From NCBI GenBank assembly GCA_016706405.1, contig JADJJT010000001.1, positions 372,001 to 436,000 on the forward strand: a stretch of 64,000 bases of DNA, in the 5' to 3' direction. Of this stretch, positions 28,101 to 35,741 are shown in pieces. The translations under genes and the position numbers were made by a program. Numbering within the stretch: the first letter of the stretch is position 1; each line of letters opens with the position of its first letter. Under the pieces are notes generated by a model that was not told the DNA's origin, did no database searches, and saw only the letters and a list, made by a program, of their open reading frames with translations. The DNA is from Sphingobacteriales bacterium. Its GTDB lineage: Bacteria; Bacteroidota; Bacteroidia; Chitinophagales; UBA2359.

Positions 28101-28213
28101 AACACCGTCTTGCCGCCTTAAACCAACTGCTCGAAATAGGTGAAGAAAACCTCCGGATAGAACAAAAACAAAGAATTACAGAACTAACAACAAAAATAAT
28201 AACACCACTATAA
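25109..28213 (+). CDS. DUF4062-STAND NTPase-TPR protein
   Basis: 1034 aa. Residues 1-115 are a DUF4062 domain (VRVFLSSTFRDLKNERE, then VDLRWGITDEEA and GFLGGRYGYIP), a TIR-related fold. A STAND/NACHT-like ATPase follows, with Walker A AVSGTGKSALL (about 260-270) and Walker B LWVLDGIDQL (about 345-354), then a helical region. The C-terminal third (about 725-1000) consists of tetratricopeptide repeats. The same order is seen in eukaryotic nephrocystin-3-like proteins. In bacteria, STAND NTPases with repeat C-termini (Avs, bNACHT) detect phage proteins and activate an effector. The partner here would be the patatin 35 bp upstream. TCCGGA is frequent in the gene, so it is not a very recent arrival. 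Confidence 0.92.
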   Translation: MSKTDVRVFLSSTFRDLKNEREVLMKKIFPEIKAICRAKGITVTEVDLRWGITDEEAILGKIVRTCMEEIDRCRPYFIGFLGGRYGYIPDYVEISKDAHLLADYPWIEDAIFDEMSITEMEFRYGGLDDQAKYPRTEALRPNPLFYFKKTTETNEDTPRINDLRNAILQKQIPVKEFADAEEFGKMVYDEFLALIARDFPDAQQETDLDRIRSYHRAFAESRRRSYIPNMQYIKALNEWAKPVNLPLELNKTAYSQNMVVHAVSGTGKSALLAFWTDQFRRRNPDVLIVEHYVGIGANTESQYEAITHLLSEIKQYTQIETEIPKNPGELERSVAQWLGYLKNKPTLWVLDGIDQLSEHAQQLGWLPQLIPNNIKILLSTTNTATIEQLNKQGWVPLAVQPLSEREREALTVRYLSEYRKSLSPELIKEIAANEKTASPLFLCVLLEELRLHGQHENLTEIIQKLLSNNSIDDLFQDVLHRLENSFNASAIKKVMTNLWVSRYGLNEEELSEVCQISRIRLSGIISAFDYHLHRKNGMFSFFHDYLRNAVHKRYLAEQAAVTMATRNLLQFFEQKLHNILANRINTVIPTESTSLDLRILSETGWLLLELHEYERLAQFLGNLRIMEILCIQSDYDFMRLWSHLEQNNFKYFDHYAKSFKAEGVDITGQDKDGRAKSLEILLLQPALADVLLLFLETLLTRSLDYKSIPIIEILCSYYQQTNQPKKLIALYIKYASVLIAISEIEEAEKNTNMAFDLLTEEPDLNLLLNAYTRAGDIALNKNHLTAAMTAFSTAFDLAKQTKNEKDIEMCRKNIGFVHYRSKRHTEALDCYQQNLAYAQRVGDKRSLAEALANIATIQSEKGLQQAAITSNEQVIIIAQELGAPHVVALCKGNLASIYYEIGQTEKAIECHNESIKILKALQMKEHIIIMLIQQSSFMLGMIEADREANMVLIEKIDQNLSEAVRYANEIKRPDFAADVEYLYWRANLLFNLPDEAEKHRLAALNQLLEIGEENLRIEQKQRITELTTKIITPL

Positions 28214-28315
28214 TTGGCATTTATTTAGCTTGGATGCAAATAGTTTATTTCCGGATTAGGGAAATTTCAACCAGTATTTATTACCCCCATAAAACGTTTT
28301 CCGGAAAGTGTAAAT

Positions 28316-28741
28316 TTAAGCAGCGGGCAGGTTTTTTACCAAGGTGCATACGGTTTGTTTGCCTTTGGGGTAATAGGTTACCTTATCCATAATGTGGTGT
28401 ATAAGGCTAAGCCCTAAGCCACCGCGCTGGCGTTTTTCGGTAAAATCGGTAATATTGGGCTCGGTAGGTGGGGTTTGGTTTTTAGGGGCTATTTTGCCGG
28501 TGTCGCAAATATCAACTTGTATATAATTGGCAAAGGCGGCAAATCTTACTTGCAAAATATGGTGAGCGTTACACTTGTTGCCGTGAATAATGGCATTGGC
28601 GCAGGCTTCGTCAACGGCTAAAATAATTTTAAATTTATCGGTGTCTGAAAGGGGCAGGGCTTGTAGCTTAGCCTCCATAAAATGCCGTATTTTCGACAAG
28701 TTTTCGCAGCTACAAGGAATAGTGTAACTTTCTATAACCAT
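28316..28741 (-). CDS. Anti-sigma factor-type serine kinase/ATPase (RsbW-like)
   Basis: 141 aa. It is a stand-alone GHKL ATPase domain: the N-box is AVDEACANAIIHGN (about 44-57), with DICDTG (G1 box) and GGLGLSLIHHIMDKV (G2 region). Proteins of this class phosphorylate anti-anti-sigma factors and bind sigma factors in partner-switching control. No STAS-domain partner or PP2C phosphatase is adjacent, so its circuit is not visible here. It converges with the DUF4062-STAND gene, 102 bp apart. Confidence 0.88.
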   Translation of the reverse strand: MVIESYTIPCSCENLSKIRHFMEAKLQALPLSDTDKFKIILAVDEACANAIIHGNKCNAHHILQVRFAAFANYIQVDICDTGKIAPKNQTPPTEPNITDFTEKRQRGGLGLSLIHHIMDKVTYYPKGKQTVCTLVKNLPAA

Positions 28742-28910
28742 AGCGTGCTTTTAAAGTTAGCGGTAAAAACCAAATATTTTTTGCCTTTACAACAAAGGAA
28801 TTACAAATGTACAGTAAACCGCACCCTATTGCAAGTTTTTTGTACAAACCATAGCCAATTATTATACATTTATTTTTATTAAATACATAGAGCGCTTATT
28901 TCCAATATTG

Positions 28911-29429
28911 TTAGCTTTTGTTTGCCTCTTGTGTTAAAAACAGTTCGATACAATGATTTAACAGGTTTTCGCGCTGCAAAATATACTCAACAAATTCGCG
29001 GAAAACGCCTTGCCCACCTTTTTTTGATAGGGTTATATGCGCGTACTTGCGCACATACAAGGGCGCGTTGGCTGGGCAGGCCGAGAAGCCAACGGTTTTT
29101 AGCATTTGTATATCGTTAATATCGTCGCCAATATAGGCTACCTGCTGTGGGTCAATACCTAATTGCTGGCACAGTTGGCTTAGGTTTTGTACTTTATTTT
29201 TACAACCTAAAAATACATGCTCGATACCTAATTTTTTAGCCCGGCGGCTTACAATTGGGGTGTTTTCTCCGGTAAAAATGGCAACGGGTATTTGCAATAA
29301 TTTACAAAAAATTACGCCCACCCCATCTGAAACATTAAATTTTTTAAGTTCGTTAAAATGCTCATCGTAGTACATGCCGCCATTGGTTAGCACGCCGTCA
29401 ACATCGGTAGCTATTAGTTTGGGTAACAT
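28911..29429 (-). CDS. kdsC: KdsC-like HAD phosphatase (probable 3-deoxy-D-manno-octulosonate 8-phosphate phosphatase)
   Basis: 172 aa. HAD motif I is TDVDGVLTNGGMYYDE (Asp9 and Asp11), motif II is IFTGE, the motif III lysine follows LGIEHVFLGCKNK, and motif IV is YIGDDINDIQML. The short length and lack of a cap domain are typical of KdsC, which hydrolyses Kdo-8-phosphate in lipopolysaccharide core synthesis. Related enzymes act on sialic-acid 9-phosphates, so the substrate is not certain. No other Kdo genes are in the window. Confidence 0.85.
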   Translation of the reverse strand: MLPKLIATDVDGVLTNGGMYYDEHFNELKKFNVSDGVGVIFCKLLQIPVAIFTGENTPIVSRRAKKLGIEHVFLGCKNKVQNLSQLCQQLGIDPQQVAYIGDDINDIQMLKTVGFSACPANAPLYVRKYAHITLSKKGGQGVFREFVEYILQRENLLNHCIELFLTQEANKS

Positions 29430-29627
29430 GGTTTTGTTGTTTTTGTGGAGGTGTTTATTTTGGTTTGAGTTTATTATTTGTTTGAATACAAGCAGCCCAA
29501 TTTTAGCAGCACAAATGTACTACCTATTTTTATGTAATTAAACAGTGGCGGTAGTTTTCTTCCTCCGGAAAAGGTCAAAATGACAGTCTAAATTTGGCCT
29601 TATCCGGAAATAAAATGTATTACTGTT

Positions 29628-31211
29628 TTATAGGTCAAGCCTCAACTTCATTCTTTCTTCCTGATAGTCTAAAACCAACATCTTTTTATGAATGATTTCT
29701 TCATCAATTGTTGGTTGCGTCTTGTTTATTTGAATGAGATGATTTCTTTGCAAGTCTATGAGTTTGCAGTATATTTTTCCGCTTGACGCATCTAACTTAA
29801 TTTCATCTTCTTCGTATAATTGCTCTTTCAAAGTGGTAACAATAGCATGAAATCTTTTACCTTTTTGATCGTCTTTAGAGAAGGTTTCATGGAGATAAGT
29901 CAATGATATTTTAAATAATTCTTTATCTAAAGCTACAGCGACTTTATGCTCTGGCTCAGGGTAATCTAATTCTTTTAATTTAGCTTTTTTAATAAAAAAC
30001 GGAAGCGTTAATCCTTGAATGGTGAGCGTTAAAAGAATTACAATGAAGGTGATGAACAGAATTAAATTTCTTTGCGGAAACATTGCGCCATTGTCTAAAT
30101 AAAGTGGAATTGACAAAGCTGCAGCAAGCGAAACAACGCCTCGCATTCCTGCCCAGCCAATGACTAAAGGGCCTTTGGTGCCGGGATTATTGGGGTCGGC
30201 AACTTTTATAAAATTCCGCAGAATTAGGGTAGTGCCTACTGCACCAAATGAACTGATGATGCGGATCAACATCACCACAATGGTTACTAATAGTCCATAA
30301 CCAATGGCTGTTGATAGTTTAGTATCGCCTAATCCACCGGCAATTTGCGGGAGGTCAAGTCCAATAAGAATAAACACAATACCGTTAAGAAGAAAAATAA
30401 AACTCTGCCAAACATTAACGCCTCTAACTCTTGATGTTGAGTCTAAAAATTCATATCTTTTTTGAGATACGAACAAACCACCGGCAACGACTGATAAAAC
30501 ACCAGAGCCATGTACTTCTTCTGCTAAAATATACATTAAATAGGGTGTAATAAAGGTTATAATTACATCCATATTGGCATCTGTTGGCAATATTTTGTGC
30601 AGTTTGGTAAACACGTAACCTAATAAAACGCCGCACCCTACGCCACCTATAACCATCCATAAAAACTTAAGCAAAGCTTGGGGGGCATCAAAATTTCCGG
30701 TAGTAACGGCTATAATTGCAAACTGCATAATGATAAGCGAAGTTGCATCATTCAGCAAGCTTTCACCTTCTAAAATGGTAGAAAACCGTTTGGGAACTTT
30801 TACAAACTTTGTTATAGCATTAACACTTACTGCATCGGGCGGAGATACAATACCGCCCAATAAAAAACCCAAGGCCAAAGTAAACCCCGGAATAAACCAA
30901 TAAGCCGTAAAAGCCACACTAATAGCGGTTATAAAAACTACTATAAAAGCAAAGCTGAGAATGATTCGACGCCATTTAAACAACTCTCTGAACGAGCAGG
31001 CCCAGGCTGCTTCGTATAATATAGGCGGAAGGAAAAGAAGGAAAACAATTTCGGGTTTTAATTCTATTTCAGGTAAGCCCGGAATAAAACTGATGAGTAA
31101 GCCTGTTATTACCAATAATACCGGATAGGCGACTTTTATTTTTTTGGCCACCATGATGATGCCAATAATGATTAGCAGCAAGAATAGAAATAGTAAAAAT
31201 TTGTCAACCAT
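29628..31211 (-). CDS. CPA1-family Na+/H+ antiporter (NhaP-type)
   Basis: 527 aa. There are about twelve hydrophobic segments over residues 1-410, with the CPA1 signatures FLLFLPPILYEAAWA (about 57-71), GGIVSPPDAVSV (about 124-135) and GESLLNDATSLI (about 149-160, the ion-binding Asp). A segment VIGWAGMRGVVSLAAAL follows at about 345-361. The C-terminal 110 residues form a soluble charged tail. It should exchange protons for sodium or potassium across the inner membrane. It stands just downstream of the truncated hsdM gene and probably marks the resident edge of that accessory region. Confidence 0.92.
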   Translation of the reverse strand: MVDKFLLFLFLLLIIIGIIMVAKKIKVAYPVLLVITGLLISFIPGLPEIELKPEIVFLLFLPPILYEAAWACSFRELFKWRRIILSFAFIVVFITAISVAFTAYWFIPGFTLALGFLLGGIVSPPDAVSVNAITKFVKVPKRFSTILEGESLLNDATSLIIMQFAIIAVTTGNFDAPQALLKFLWMVIGGVGCGVLLGYVFTKLHKILPTDANMDVIITFITPYLMYILAEEVHGSGVLSVVAGGLFVSQKRYEFLDSTSRVRGVNVWQSFIFLLNGIVFILIGLDLPQIAGGLGDTKLSTAIGYGLLVTIVVMLIRIISSFGAVGTTLILRNFIKVADPNNPGTKGPLVIGWAGMRGVVSLAAALSIPLYLDNGAMFPQRNLILFITFIVILLTLTIQGLTLPFFIKKAKLKELDYPEPEHKVAVALDKELFKISLTYLHETFSKDDQKGKRFHAIVTTLKEQLYEEDEIKLDASSGKIYCKLIDLQRNHLIQINKTQPTIDEEIIHKKMLVLDYQEERMKLRLDL

Positions 31212-31286
31212 GCTGAGCGTTTAAAATTGAATTGTTGTTTTAAATTTTGTTTTAATAAAGCTTTTAAGCTTCTTGTAATATACAGT

Positions 31287-32543
31287 TTATAATTTTAAAA
31301 TGGGTTTAACACCATTGTTATTGGATTTGTGTTTACAGAGCACCAAGATGTTTACAGCTATAGAAGTGCAATAAAATAAATTAGGTGCAAGCGAAATTAC
31401 CGTTTCTACAAAGTTGTTGTCCACCAAATATTGCCTGATTTTTTGTTCGGCACCGCCACGGTAAAAAATTCCGGGGAAACACACGATGGCGGCTCTTCCT
31501 TTTCCGGAAAGATAGCTCAAGGCATGGAGTACAAAGGCAAAATCGGCTTTTGATTTAGGAGCGAGTACTCCGGCAGGGGCAAAACGGTCGTCGTTAATCA
31601 AAGTTGGGTCGTCGCTACCTATCCAATTGATAGAATACGGTGGATTGGAAACAATGGCATCGAAAGGTTTTTCATCGCCCAAACCCGGTTGCAATAAAGT
31701 GTTGCCCAGCACAATATGGAATTTATCGTAATTGATATTGTGCAAAAACATATTCATACGGGCAAGGTTGTAGGTAGTGTGGTTTACCTCCTGCCCATAA
31801 AAACCTTCTTCAATATTATGGTTGTCGAAATTTTTTTTGGCTTGCAAGAGCAAAGAGCCCGAACCACAAGCGGGGTCGTAAATTTTGTTGACAGCGGTTT
31901 GCTTGTGCATTGCCAATTGAGCAATGAGTTTGGAAACCGTTTGTGGTGTAAAAAACTCGCCGCCGCTTTTTCCGGCATTGGCTGCGTAGTTGGAAATCAG
32001 AAATTCATAAGCATCGCCAAACAGGTCAATTTGATTGTCTTCAAAATTGCCGAAGTTCAGTTCTTCTACGCCTTTGAGTACGGCAGCCAAGCGGCTGTTT
32101 TTATTTTCAACGGTATTGCCCAATCGGGTACTGGTGGTGTCAAAATCGGCAAACAAACCTTTTATGTCTTGTTCGGATGGATAACCATTTGCCGAGCTTT
32201 CAATGGCATCAAAAATGGCTTTTAAATCGGTGTTGAGATTTTTATTGGTATTGGCCGTTTTGGCAATGTTTACAAACAGTTGCGAAGGATAGATGAAATA
32301 ACCTTTGCTTTTGATGGCATCGTCTTTAATTTCGGGAGTGATGACATTATCTGGTAAGGTTGCATAGTCAATGCTATCATCACCCCCTTCAATGTAGTTG
32401 GTAAAGTTTTCGCTAATGAAGCGATAGAACAATGTTCCCAGCACAAACTGTTTAAAGTCCCAACCGTCCACCGAGCCACGCACATCGTTGGCTATTTTCC
32501 ATATTTTGTTTTGTAGTTCTTGTCTTTGTGCTATGCTTGTCAT
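31287..32543 (-). CDS. hsdM: Type I restriction-modification DNA methyltransferase HsdM, C-terminally truncated
   Basis: 418 aa. The N-terminal HsdM helical domain (1-150) is followed by the N6-adenine methyltransferase domain with motif I YDPACGSGSLLLQA (about 217-230) and catalytic motif IV VSNPPY (about 300). Full HsdM proteins usually continue for another 80-100 residues after the LVLCKHK strand. Here the frame ends with a short tail, KPILKL. No hsdS or hsdR follows; a Na+/H+ antiporter starts 76 bp away. Without a specificity subunit the protein cannot recognise a target, so this is a remnant. It is preceded by a broken HTH gene that overlaps its start. Confidence 0.9.
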   Translation of the reverse strand: MTSIAQRQELQNKIWKIANDVRGSVDGWDFKQFVLGTLFYRFISENFTNYIEGGDDSIDYATLPDNVITPEIKDDAIKSKGYFIYPSQLFVNIAKTANTNKNLNTDLKAIFDAIESSANGYPSEQDIKGLFADFDTTSTRLGNTVENKNSRLAAVLKGVEELNFGNFEDNQIDLFGDAYEFLISNYAANAGKSGGEFFTPQTVSKLIAQLAMHKQTAVNKIYDPACGSGSLLLQAKKNFDNHNIEEGFYGQEVNHTTYNLARMNMFLHNINYDKFHIVLGNTLLQPGLGDEKPFDAIVSNPPYSINWIGSDDPTLINDDRFAPAGVLAPKSKADFAFVLHALSYLSGKGRAAIVCFPGIFYRGGAEQKIRQYLVDNNFVETVISLAPNLFYCTSIAVNILVLCKHKSNNNGVKPILKL

Positions 32544-32742
32544 TTTTTATTTTTAATAATTCTTGTGGATTAACTCCTAATATTTTTGCAATTTCAAAAA
32601 GCAATTCAAGTCTTGGCTGCTGTCTATTTTGCACATAGTCGTTGGCCATGTTGTAACTTTTGTCTAGTTTTTCGGTTAGCCAAGCCTGTTTGAAATCAGC
32701 CCGCTAAGATAGATTTAATTTTTCGACTATCTTGTTTTTCAA
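32452..32742 (-). pseudogene. XRE-type HTH regulator with an in-frame stop, upstream of hsdM
   Basis: Read on the minus strand from a TTG at 32742: LKNKIVEKLNLS, then a TAG stop (32704-32706), then RADFKQAWLTEKLDKSYN followed by NDYVQNRQQPRLELLFEIAKILGVNPQELLK. This is the helix-turn-helix type that often accompanies type I R-M genes (compare KSYNxxNxYxQNRxQP). The nonsense codon near position 13 would remove the first helix. A shorter product from ATG 32649 would lack half the domain. The 3' end overlaps hsdM by 92 bp. Confidence 0.6.
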
Positions 32743-32910
32743 TATAAAAACTGTTTGATTTATTGATGGTCTGTGCGGAGGCAAAAAATGGCTTTTTTTG
32801 GTTTGCGAAGGGTTGTTTTGTGTGTTGGGCAAAACCAAATGTGCTAAATGCGTGGTTGGCTTTCAGGTCATTTTTCGTTTGTTTAATGGTTGCACTGTCG
32901 GTTTACAATG

Positions 32911-33011
32911 ACCGTTGGCGGTTTGGGTATTGGCGAAGTGGGGTTTTTTATTACAAAAGTTGAATAGAAGCAATTCTGCCGCCATTTTGGCAAACTGCTT
33001 GTTAGCGGTAG
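32911..33011 (-). repeat. attC-like imperfect palindrome A, downstream of the alkylmercury-lyase-like gene
   Basis: The left arm GGTATTGGCGAAGTGGGG and right arm GCCGCCATTTTGGCAAACTG pair imperfectly, and the right end carries GCTTGTTAGCGGTAGG. It begins 16 bp past the stop of the gene at 33027 and is related to the elements at 33725-33874 and 35742-35882. Confidence 0.5.
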
Positions 33012-33026
33012 GTTTTATTGGTCATT

Positions 33027-33707
33027 TTAAAACCTGTCTTTGGATGCTCCCAATTTCCATATTTTGTCATTAAGTTCGTATTCAGCAAATATTTTTTTCG
33101 CATCGTCTATTGTCCACTTTGTCCATTCTGGGTTTAGATGATTTCCGTACCATTTTTTAGAAAAGTTCCAAATCTTTTCAATTGGCTGAATGTCTCCTTT
33201 TGGTATATTATGTTTCTTTGTCCAAGTGTCAACTTGTTGATGGTTTTCAAAAACCAACATATTGCTACACGTGTAAATTACATTGTCCCAAGCATTGGTC
33301 ATTGGGATTGGAAAATGTATGAAGTAATTCTTTTCTTGTATTTCTCCGTCAATGATGTTGATTTCAACTTGTTTTGTTTCTGCTCCAATTGTTGTCGTGA
33401 TTTTTACATTGTCATTAAGCAATGCTGCCACACCTAAAGAACACCAAGCACAATTTCCCCACCATTCTCCTTTGTTAGTTTTGACATAAAAGTTTGTCGG
33501 TGCTAACGAAAATGGATGTATTACCCAAACTTTTGGTTCGTTAGGATGCAAAACTACTCCGTGATATTCTTGCAAATCATACAAGCCTTGAATTACATAT
33601 TGTTTGTCTTGGTCCAAGATTATTGCAAGGTCGTCTGCACTTGGCGCAAATCCTTTGTCAATTATGTGTTTGATTATAGAATAATGAAGGTTTGAATTTG
33701 TTACCAT
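33027..33707 (-). CDS. Alkylmercury lyase (MerB)-like protein lacking the catalytic Asp
   Basis: 226 aa from the ATG at 33707. A longer frame reaches 33806, but its first 33 codons lie in the attC-like repeat. An N-terminal winged-helix part is followed by a MerB-like domain with GNCAWCSLGVAALL (84-97) and NVIYTCSNMLVFEN (142-155). Cys89 and Cys147 align with MerB Cys96 and Cys159, which cleave the carbon-mercury bond. The position of the proton-donating Asp99 is Gly92 here. No merA, merT or merR is nearby. True organomercurial lyase activity is therefore doubtful, and another thiol-based role is possible. Confidence 0.75.
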   Translation of the reverse strand: MVTNSNLHYSIIKHIIDKGFAPSADDLAIILDQDKQYVIQGLYDLQEYHGVVLHPNEPKVWVIHPFSLAPTNFYVKTNKGEWWGNCAWCSLGVAALLNDNVKITTTIGAETKQVEINIIDGEIQEKNYFIHFPIPMTNAWDNVIYTCSNMLVFENHQQVDTWTKKHNIPKGDIQPIEKIWNFSKKWYGNHLNPEWTKWTIDDAKKIFAEYELNDKIWKLGASKDRF

Positions 33708-33724
33708 AATTTTTTTGAATTTAG

Positions 33725-33874
33725 TGTGGTTTAAACTTGCCGCTGACGTGGCGACGGATGTGCGAAGAAGCGGATTTCGGAGTACAAAACTGTCAATATA
33801 CCACAAAAGTTGATGCGAGGTAGAATGTTCAATTAACCATTGAACCCGCTTTTTTGCAAACTCGCTGTTATGCC
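33725..33874 (-). repeat. attC-like imperfect palindrome B, overlapping the methyltransferase 3' end
   Basis: The left arm GTGCGAAGAAGCGGATT (about 33759-33775) pairs imperfectly with AACCCGCTTTTTTGCAAAC (33843-33861), and the right end is GCTGTTATGCC. The middle, GATTTCGGAGTACAAAACTG, is nearly the same as in element C. The last 14 codons of the methyltransferase lie inside this element. Confidence 0.55.
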
Positions 33875-35062
33875 TTCGTTGTTCTTTTTCAGCAGGTCTT
33901 TCGTCTGCAATTCAAGTGATTTCATTATTGTTACGTCCGATTCAAAACCAAAAAGTCGGCTTATTCCTGTTTCTCTTGTTTGGATTAAGATTTTCTTTTT
34001 ATAGTCTTTATCATAAGAAGCCTTTTCTAGTTTCTCAATTGCGTCTTCTATTGTTTCATATTCTCCTTGAATTTTTACCGGAACTGGCATACCTTCAAAA
34101 TGGTCTTTTAAAAATCCGTCAATTCCGCTATTTCTTTGAACAGGAAAAGCATTTATGTTTTTTAAAATGGCTAATTCTTTTTCGGTTTTCTCTTGATATT
34201 CGTTTGTTCCCTTGTTTAAAAGATTGGATTCAGAAATTACCATTTCTTCTAATCTTGAATTTGCAAGTTCAACAGCGTCTTTTGAAATGTCAATTCCGAT
34301 AAATTGTCTATTTAAAGATTTTGCAGAAACACAAGTTGTTCCGCTTCCACAAAATGGGTCAACAACCAAGTCGCCTTCGTCTGTAACAATGTTTAATATT
34401 TGATTAAGTAATAAAACTGGTTTTTGGGTTGGGTAACCTATTCTTTCCTTTGCTTTTGGATTTAAGTATGGGATTTCCCAAACGTCAGAAAGAGGCACAC
34501 CTTTTTTCTCTTTACCTAAAATCACATTTCCGTTTTCATCTTTTTTATACACAGATTTCCCGTTTTCATCACGCGCTCTGTCTTGTAAAATTTGGTCAAG
34601 ATTTGTTGTTACTGAATAATCTGTATAAAGAGTATTGAATTTAAAATCTTGCGATTTAGAATAAAAGAAAATTACTTGATGTGCATTTAACAGTCCTTTT
34701 TTGGCATTAGACCATCTTTTGTATGACCAAATAATTTCACTTTGGAAATTTTCACGTCCAAAAATCTTGTCCATTACAACTCTAATATTGTGTGATGCCG
34801 TTTTGTCGCAATGAAGAAATACACTTCCTGTGTTCTTTAAAACCCTTTTTGATTGTTTCAAGACATCTTCAACCAGTTCTAAATACTCTTCAATTGAATT
34901 GTATTTATCGTCAAATTCATACGTTTTAGAATTGTCTTTATTCGTAAGACTGTGTTTACGTTGGGTAAAAGGTGGGTCAAAGTAAATCAAGTCAACTTTG
35001 TTGGCTTCAATTTCTTTGAGTTTTTCAACACAATTTCCGTGGTAGATTTTATTAGTTTCCAT
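33833..35062 (-). CDS. DNA methyltransferase, beta-class (N4-cytosine or N6-adenine)
   Basis: 409 aa. Catalytic motif IV is FDPPF (28-32) and lies before the SAM-binding motif I DPFCGSGTTCVSA (about 234-246). That order defines the beta class. GYPTQKPVLLL and the GIDISKDAVELA segment are also typical. The start at 35062 (METNKIYHGN) is chosen over an ATG 24 bp upstream because it begins directly at the conserved fold and overlaps the stop of the endonuclease gene by 11 bp, a common translational coupling. It should protect host DNA at the site cut by the neighbouring enzyme. The last 14 codons lie within the attC-like repeat. Confidence 0.92.
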   Translation of the reverse strand: METNKIYHGNCVEKLKEIEANKVDLIYFDPPFTQRKHSLTNKDNSKTYEFDDKYNSIEEYLELVEDVLKQSKRVLKNTGSVFLHCDKTASHNIRVVMDKIFGRENFQSEIIWSYKRWSNAKKGLLNAHQVIFFYSKSQDFKFNTLYTDYSVTTNLDQILQDRARDENGKSVYKKDENGNVILGKEKKGVPLSDVWEIPYLNPKAKERIGYPTQKPVLLLNQILNIVTDEGDLVVDPFCGSGTTCVSAKSLNRQFIGIDISKDAVELANSRLEEMVISESNLLNKGTNEYQEKTEKELAILKNINAFPVQRNSGIDGFLKDHFEGMPVPVKIQGEYETIEDAIEKLEKASYDKDYKKKILIQTRETGISRLFGFESDVTIMKSLELQTKDLLKKNNEGITASLQKSGFNG

Positions 35063-35687
35063 TTTCGGGTGTCCTTTCGTTAGCAATCTGTGTCAAAATA
35101 GCTTTTAGGTCAACTCCTGAATAAGCCTTTAAGTATTCCCAAGCTTCATCTCCACCATAATATTCTCCTTCCACACCGGCATAAAGTGTTTTCAAAGTTT
35201 GTTGAATTCTAATGGCTTGTTCTCTTTGTGGATAGTAGAACATTATTCGTATTGGTTTGTGACCGTGAGCTTTTATTACTTGAACCCTTGTGTGCTCTTT
35301 GGTAATATGGTCTCCATCTGTCGTTGCATCACGCCATTTTACTTCAATGGCATCATTTTCATTTAGGAAATCAATCTCAAAAGTTTTTGGTTTCTGTCCA
35401 ATTGTATTAACTACTTTGGTCTTTTCACCATCAGGAAATTTATATTTTAAACAAAGAGTTGCAGCTTCTTCAAGAAATGAACCCGCATACTTATATAGGA
35501 ATCGTCCAACATTTTGATACTCATCTATTAACTGTCCTTCTTTTGTTGCAATACCCAAAACTCTATAAATGAGGTAATGAGAAGTATCGTCAGCCTTCAT
35601 TTCTTCTTTTCTCTGCTCTATTTGGCTATTCAAATTAGCGGAATAAGTGTCGGCAAGGTATTTTAGTTTCTGTATTAATTCGTCCAT
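35052..35687 (-). CDS. Type II restriction endonuclease, ApaLI-like
   Basis: 211 aa. The PD-(D/E)XK core is visible as Asp106, Glu115 and Lys117 in FEIDFLN and IEVKWRD, followed by the highly conserved ATTDGDHITKEHTRV. The whole protein, including SHYLIYRVLG, GRFLYKYAGSFLEEA and IRIMFYYPQREQAI, resembles the ApaLI-type endonuclease family as I remember it. ApaLI cuts GTGCAC. The recognition sequence of this enzyme is an inference from family alone. It overlaps the methyltransferase start by 11 bp and is transcribed first, which is unusual for a toxic nuclease unless controlled at translation. Confidence 0.82.
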   Translation of the reverse strand: MDELIQKLKYLADTYSANLNSQIEQRKEEMKADDTSHYLIYRVLGIATKEGQLIDEYQNVGRFLYKYAGSFLEEAATLCLKYKFPDGEKTKVVNTIGQKPKTFEIDFLNENDAIEVKWRDATTDGDHITKEHTRVQVIKAHGHKPIRIMFYYPQREQAIRIQQTLKTLYAGVEGEYYGGDEAWEYLKAYSGVDLKAILTQIANERTPENGN

Positions 35688-35741
35688 TTATTTTTTGTCA
35701 TTTTTCTGTTGCAAGATACAAAATTTCATTCGGTTGTCGGT

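Noticed and set aside
31716..32225. 169-codon open frame on the plus strand
   Set aside because: It is fully antisense to hsdM, which has clear conserved motifs. No domain is recognisable in the antisense product.
31212..33010. Integron integrase or other recombinase for the cassette-like array
   Set aside because: No tyrosine recombinase motifs are found in the adjacent frames or anywhere in the window; the only recombination enzymes are the IS5 transposases.
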